Positions 6,220 to 9,060 of a DNA stretch of 9,060 bases are shown piece after piece (positions within the stretch are counted from its first letter, which is position 1; each line of letters opens with the position of its first letter). Below the pieces are notes generated by a model. The model made no database searches, was not told where the DNA came from, and worked only from the letters and a program-made list of their open reading frames with translations. Origin of the DNA: Actinomyces sp. Lineage in GTDB: Bacteria > Actinomycetota > Actinomycetes > Actinomycetales > Actinomycetaceae. The DNA is taken from the NCBI GenBank assembly GCA_018375675.1, contig JAHACW010000074.1, forward strand, positions 1-9,060, written 5' to 3'. The position numbers were made by a program, and so were the translations under genes.

Positions 6220-8211
6220 TCAGTTGTCGACGCCGCGGCTGGAGACCAGCAGGATTTCCTCATTGTCGAGTCGGGCGAGGGCCCCTTCCAGGGCCGCCGA
6301 GGAGAAGATGCCCTCGTCGCGGGCCTGCAGGAGGGCGTCGCGCTGAGCGTGGATGGCCTCCAGAGCGAGTTCACGGATCTGGTCGCGCGTGAAGGAGCGC
6401 TCAACCTCCTCCTCGCTCATGTCGACGGTGCCGTGACCGTCGTCGTCCGCCTCGCTCGCGGAAGCCGCGTCCTGGGTGGGGGCGGCCTCGAGATCGTCAT
6501 CCGCGCAATCGGGGCACAGCCCATCGCGGGTGGCCACGAGCTGGGCGGTCGTATCCTGCAGGATGTCGGTGAGAACGCGGTCGGCCGTACGGGCAATGCG
6601 AGCACTCACAGCTTCATCCTCAACGGAGACCGCGTGACCGATGCGTGAGAGGGTGCGCGAGACGCCGGCCGACAGCAGGGTCTGTCCGTCGACCTCGTGG
6701 ATCGCCTGGGCGAGGGCGGTGTCCACCAGCGCGGAGCCCATCACCTTCAGGAGCTTGGCGCGCTCCTCCTCGGAGATATCGCCCGTGGCCATCTGGGGCT
6801 TGACGATGCGAATGAGTCCGGGGAGGGTCAGGCCCTGGATGACGAGGGCACCCGCCGCGATGAACAGGGCGATCGTGAGCAGCAGCGCGCGCATCGGCGC
6901 ATGCGTCGAGATGGTTTGCGCAGCGGCCAGGGTGATCGCGCCTCGCATGCCCGCCCACACGATGACGCTGCCCTCGCGCGGCCCCAGCGGCTCATTCGCG
7001 AAGTAGTCCAGGTCCGATCCGCGCATCGCGTTGCGGCGCGCGCGCCGCTTGAGGCGGCGACGATAGTGGTGAAGCGCGTTCTCCCAGTGCTCGGGGCTCA
7101 GGTCGCGGGCCTCGAGCATGTCGGCGTCGACTTTGCAGGCCTTGTTCATGCGCTTCTCGAAGCGCTCGATGCGTGCGACCTCGGCCTCGTAGCGGCGTTG
7201 ACGGTGGGTACGGCGGTGGTCCAGCCAGGCGAGCATGATGGCGATGAAGATGGCTCGCATGACCATAATGAGCGCGCCGAGGGTGACGGCGAGGAAGGCG
7301 GCGAAGGCCAGGCCGCCGGAGAACGCGGCGGTCTCCTCGACAATGCCGAAGGCCTGCAGGCCCATCGTCAGGAAGATCCCGCTCTCCAAGACGAGCGTCA
7401 TGGTCTGCCAGTTATGCTGGGAGAAACGCCTGTTCGCCGCGGAGATCGTGGCCGCGCGTCGGCTCGAGACGACCAGTCCGGCGACGACGGCCGCAACGAG
7501 GCCGGACCCTCCCAGGTGCTCGGCGGGGACCGATGCGATGAAGGGCATCGCGAAGGAGAAAACCGTGTCGGCCGAGGGATCCTTGATGAGGGCGCGCAGA
7601 CGCACGCCGACCTCGCCGACGACCCAGCCAATACCCGCAGCGATACCGAGGGCGATGGCGACCTTACCGATGAGCGGGCCCGGGTGGAGGGCGTGTTCGT
7701 CGGCGGCCAGGCCGGCGCTCATCGCTGCGGAGAGCATGACCAGCGAGGTCGCGTCGTTAAAGAGCCCCTCGCCTTCGAGGACCGTGATGATGCGGTGGGA
7801 GACACCCGAGCGTTTCGCGATCGAGATGGCGACCGCGTCGGTCGGCGACAGGACCGCGCCCAGCGCGACGCCCCAGGGCAGGGAGATCGCGGGGACCAGC
7901 CAGTTGATGACGAAGCCGACCGCGAAGGCGGACAGGAACACGAGGGGAATCGCGAGCATCGCGACGGCCTGCATCTCGCGCCGGAAGTCCATGGTCGGCA
8001 TACGCACGGCCGCCGAGAACAGCAGGGGCGGCAGCACCATCTCGAGGATGATGTTCGGCTCAATCTCGATGGCCCCCACCTGCGGCAGGAACCCGATCAC
8101 CAGGCCGACGACCAGCAGGATCAGGGGGGCTGCCACGCGCACCTTGGGCGCGACGAATTGGCATGCCACGATGATGAGCATTCCGGCCACGGCAATAAGA
8201 AGGGGTTCCAT
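6220..8211 (-). CDS. CPA1-family Na+/H+ antiporter with large cytoplasmic insert and tail
   Basis: A 663-residue integral membrane protein exchanging cytoplasmic Na+ (or K+/Li+) for protons. Roughly 12 hydrophobic segments span residues 3-328 and 418-462. The family's ion-site residues are present: LSPTDAVAIS with Asp125, and GEGLFNDATSLV with Asn152-Asp153, the ND pair of electroneutral CPA1 exchangers; WAGMRGAITLA with Arg423 marks a late core helix. Two additions stand out: an Arg/Lys-rich insert of about 85 residues (330-415) between membrane segments, and a C-terminal cytoplasmic tail of about 195 residues (470-663) with a CPDC pair (566-569), an acidic run (586-602) and a predicted helical end. 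Such tails often regulate antiporters by pH or ligand binding. ATG at 8209-8211 is the first possible start, because an in-frame stop lies at 8215-8217. There is no ribosome site; see the -10 box at 8218-8223. Convergent with the acetyltransferase. Confidence 0.92.
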   Translation of the reverse strand: MEPLLIAVAGMLIIVACQFVAPKVRVAAPLILLVVGLVIGFLPQVGAIEIEPNIILEMVLPPLLFSAAVRMPTMDFRREMQAVAMLAIPLVFLSAFAVGFVINWLVPAISLPWGVALGAVLSPTDAVAISIAKRSGVSHRIITVLEGEGLFNDATSLVMLSAAMSAGLAADEHALHPGPLIGKVAIALGIAAGIGWVVGEVGVRLRALIKDPSADTVFSFAMPFIASVPAEHLGGSGLVAAVVAGLVVSSRRAATISAANRRFSQHNWQTMTLVLESGIFLTMGLQAFGIVEETAAFSGGLAFAAFLAVTLGALIMVMRAIFIAIMLAWLDHRRTHRQRRYEAEVARIERFEKRMNKACKVDADMLEARDLSPEHWENALHHYRRRLKRRARRNAMRGSDLDYFANEPLGPREGSVIVWAGMRGAITLAAAQTISTHAPMRALLLTIALFIAAGALVIQGLTLPGLIRIVKPQMATGDISEEERAKLLKVMGSALVDTALAQAIHEVDGQTLLSAGVSRTLSRIGHAVSVEDEAVSARIARTADRVLTDILQDTTAQLVATRDGLCPDCADDDLEAAPTQDAASASEADDDGHGTVDMSEEEVERSFTRDQIRELALEAIHAQRDALLQARDEGIFSSAALEGALARLDNEEILLVSSRGVDN

Positions 8212-8217
8212 AGGTCA

Positions 8218-8223
8218 ATTGTA
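8218..8223 (-). promoter_or_regulatory. -10 box of the antiporter gene (leaderless transcript)
   Basis: The minus strand reads TACAAT, a near-consensus -10, six bases before the ATG at 8211, so the transcript should start at the start codon. Immediately upstream is an inverted repeat TTGC-GA-GCAA (8224-8233). No clear -35 is seen. Confidence 0.6.
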
Positions 8224-8273
8224 TTGCGAGCAACCCCACCGGCGTCGTCGCCATCTCACCACGTCGGCTACCG

Positions 8274-8295
8274 GCGCCGCGAACTCGCGCGGCGT
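8274..8295. other. Strong GC hairpin in the divergent antiporter/protoglobin gap
   Basis: CGCCGCG (8275-8281) pairs perfectly with CGCGGCG (8288-8294) around the six-base loop AACTCG, extended by a G-T pair. It lies between two divergently transcribed genes, upstream of both predicted promoters, so it is not a terminator for either. It may be an operator palindrome or chance in GC-rich DNA. The rest of 8224-8367 shows no gene or other clear element. Confidence 0.35.
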
Positions 8296-8367
8296 ACCAC
8301 GCCCCGCCCGCATGGCCTCGACACCATCCCCGAATGTCAAACAGACCCACACGATCAGAGCACGTTG

Positions 8368-8373
8368 TACAAT
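8368..8373 (+). promoter_or_regulatory. -10 box of the protoglobin-ogt transcript
   Basis: TACAAT, the same hexamer as at the antiporter, sits inside the palindrome TTGTACAA. The expected transcript start near 8380 gives a leader of about 20 bases that includes the ribosome site at 8388-8394. The -35 is not recognisable, so an activator or an alternative sigma factor is possible. Confidence 0.55.
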
Positions 8374-8387
8374 CGACGCATCGTTTC

Positions 8388-8394
8388 AAGGAGG
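8388..8394 (+). promoter_or_regulatory. Consensus ribosome binding site of the protoglobin gene
   Basis: AAGGAGG, the strongest Shine-Dalgarno sequence in the window, lies five bases before the ATG at 8400. It fixes the start there and rules out the in-frame ATG at 8334, which lies upstream of the -10 box. Confidence 0.9.
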
Positions 8395-8399
8395 TTCTC

Positions 8400-8993
8400 A
8401 TGACCGCTTACAACCACTCGTCGGGGTACACCTACGGCACCGATGCCGTCCCCACATCCCCGCTCACACTCGAGGATCTACGCCAGATCGAGGCCGCCGC
8501 ACACGTCCAGCCCGGTGACGCAGAGCTGCTCTCACGAGCAGAACCCATCCTGGCGCCACACGCTATGGAAATGGTCGACACGTGGCGCGGAATTCTGGCT
8601 CAAAAGACGTATCTGGCAGCACATTCCGCGCACCCGGACGGGCAGCCAAACCCCGAGTACGCGCAGGCGTCAAAGCCGCGCTTCGCCCAGTGGATCATCG
8701 ACATGTGCACGCGCGAGCGTGACCAGGCGTGGTTGGACTACCAGTACCTGATCGGCGCACGGCACATGTCCGCAGCGAAGAACGCGGCGGATGGGGCGGA
8801 CTCGACACCATTCGTGCCCCTGCGCTACGTGCTCGCCTTCATCGCGCCCACTGTGGAGGTCGGTCACCGTCTCCTCGCGGAGGGCTTCGAGGGTGACGAA
8901 CTGAGCGCCGTCCGTGATGCCTGGACTCGCGCTGTGACTGTCGCCGTGACAGTGTGGGCGTATGCCTACCGAGAGCACCCCGAGCAGTTCTGA
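8400..8993 (+). CDS. Single-domain protoglobin (haem gas-binding protein)
   Basis: A protein of 197 residues, almost the length of Methanosarcina acetivorans protoglobin (195), with clear similarity along its whole length: an early SGYTYG, TLEDLR, VDTWRGI, HPDGQPNPEY, RFAQWIIDMC, DQAWLDYQYLIGARH, RYVLAFI and a C-terminal AVTVWAYAYREH. Protoglobins bind haem and the gases O2, CO and NO; roles in sensing or detoxification are suspected, and no partner output domain is fused here. The proximal haem ligand is His122 in IGARHM. Trp62 and Phe95 match the distal Trp and Phe of the archaeal protein, but the distal B10 Tyr is Arg63 (WRG instead of WYG), which should alter ligand stabilisation. The numbering comparison to the archaeal protein is from memory. 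The start is set by AAGGAGG at 8388-8394. Its last 32 bases overlap the downstream alkyltransferase gene, implying translational coupling. Confidence 0.93.
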   Translation: MTAYNHSSGYTYGTDAVPTSPLTLEDLRQIEAAAHVQPGDAELLSRAEPILAPHAMEMVDTWRGILAQKTYLAAHSAHPDGQPNPEYAQASKPRFAQWIIDMCTRERDQAWLDYQYLIGARHMSAAKNAADGADSTPFVPLRYVLAFIAPTVEVGHRLLAEGFEGDELSAVRDAWTRAVTVAVTVWAYAYREHPEQF

Positions 8994-9060
8994 TCCGGCA
9001 CTCGCCACCTACGACTCCCCCATCGGCAGCCTCACGCTGGCCGCGCGGGGCGGTGCGCTC
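8962..9060 (+). CDS. ogt: Methylated-DNA-[protein]-cysteine S-methyltransferase, N-terminus only
   Basis: The first 33 codons of a gene cut by the right edge. The peptide starts MPTESTPSSSDP and continues ATYDSPIGSLTLAARGGAL, the characteristic opening of Ogt/MGMT-type suicide alkyltransferases (usual form YDSPLGxLxLA), which remove alkyl groups from O6 of guanine onto an active-site Cys. The PCHR active site would lie outside the window, so activity cannot be confirmed. ATG at 8962-8964 lies inside the protoglobin gene in another frame, 32 bases before that gene's end; only a weak G-rich stretch precedes it, so translation is probably coupled to the protoglobin. No later in-frame start is seen before the conserved motif. 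Confidence 0.75.
   Translation, partial: MPTESTPSSSDPALATYDSPIGSLTLAARGGAL

Noticed and set aside
8334..8402. Longer protoglobin reading frame starting at ATG 8334
   Set aside because: The added 22 residues have no family similarity, the start has no ribosome site and lies upstream of the -10 box, whereas ATG 8400 has AAGGAGG at ideal spacing.
6697..8518. Long plus-strand open frames opposite the antiporter
   Set aside because: Low-complexity, charge-rich translations without motifs; the antiporter on the other strand accounts for this DNA.

Overview
The window is uniformly GC-rich. Its gene content fits an actinobacterium, most likely of the Actinomyces/Schaalia type: TatD followed by a secreted protein in the slot where actinobacteria usually carry rpfB, TANNNT -10 boxes, two apparently leaderless genes, and a very long MacB-like exporter. 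The genus is inference from gene order and protein style. There are no tRNA or rRNA genes, insertion sequences, phage genes or CRISPR arrays. Every gap is under 300 bases, and base composition gives no sign of recent transfer.

Layout: (1) 1-1868, minus strand: a YajL/DJ-1-like protein, a TatD-family metallohydrolase and, after a 219-base gap, the signal peptide of a secreted protein cut by the window edge (probably RpfB-like). (2) 1948-5392, minus strand: one 1136-residue ABC exporter polypeptide with its own hairpin terminator and a promoter preceded by 11-bp-phased direct repeats. (3) 5611-6183, plus strand: a GNAT acetyltransferase diverging from the exporter. (4) 6220-8211, minus strand: a CPA1 Na+/H+ antiporter convergent with the acetyltransferase. 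(5) 8400-9060, plus strand: a single-domain protoglobin whose 3' end overlaps the start of an Ogt-type O6-alkylguanine-DNA alkyltransferase, cut by the right edge.

How the genes may work together: most of the window concerns stress and envelope upkeep (glycation or oxidative repair, DNA quality control, ion homeostasis, export, gas sensing with alkylation repair). The most interesting points are the exporter's roughly 710-residue extracytoplasmic insert containing seven perfect-register pentapeptide-like repeats, the phased TCAGGGG repeats upstream of it, and the overlapping protoglobin-ogt pair, in which the protoglobin's usual distal Tyr is an Arg. The two genes with no Shine-Dalgarno sequence each have a -10 box six bases before the ATG.
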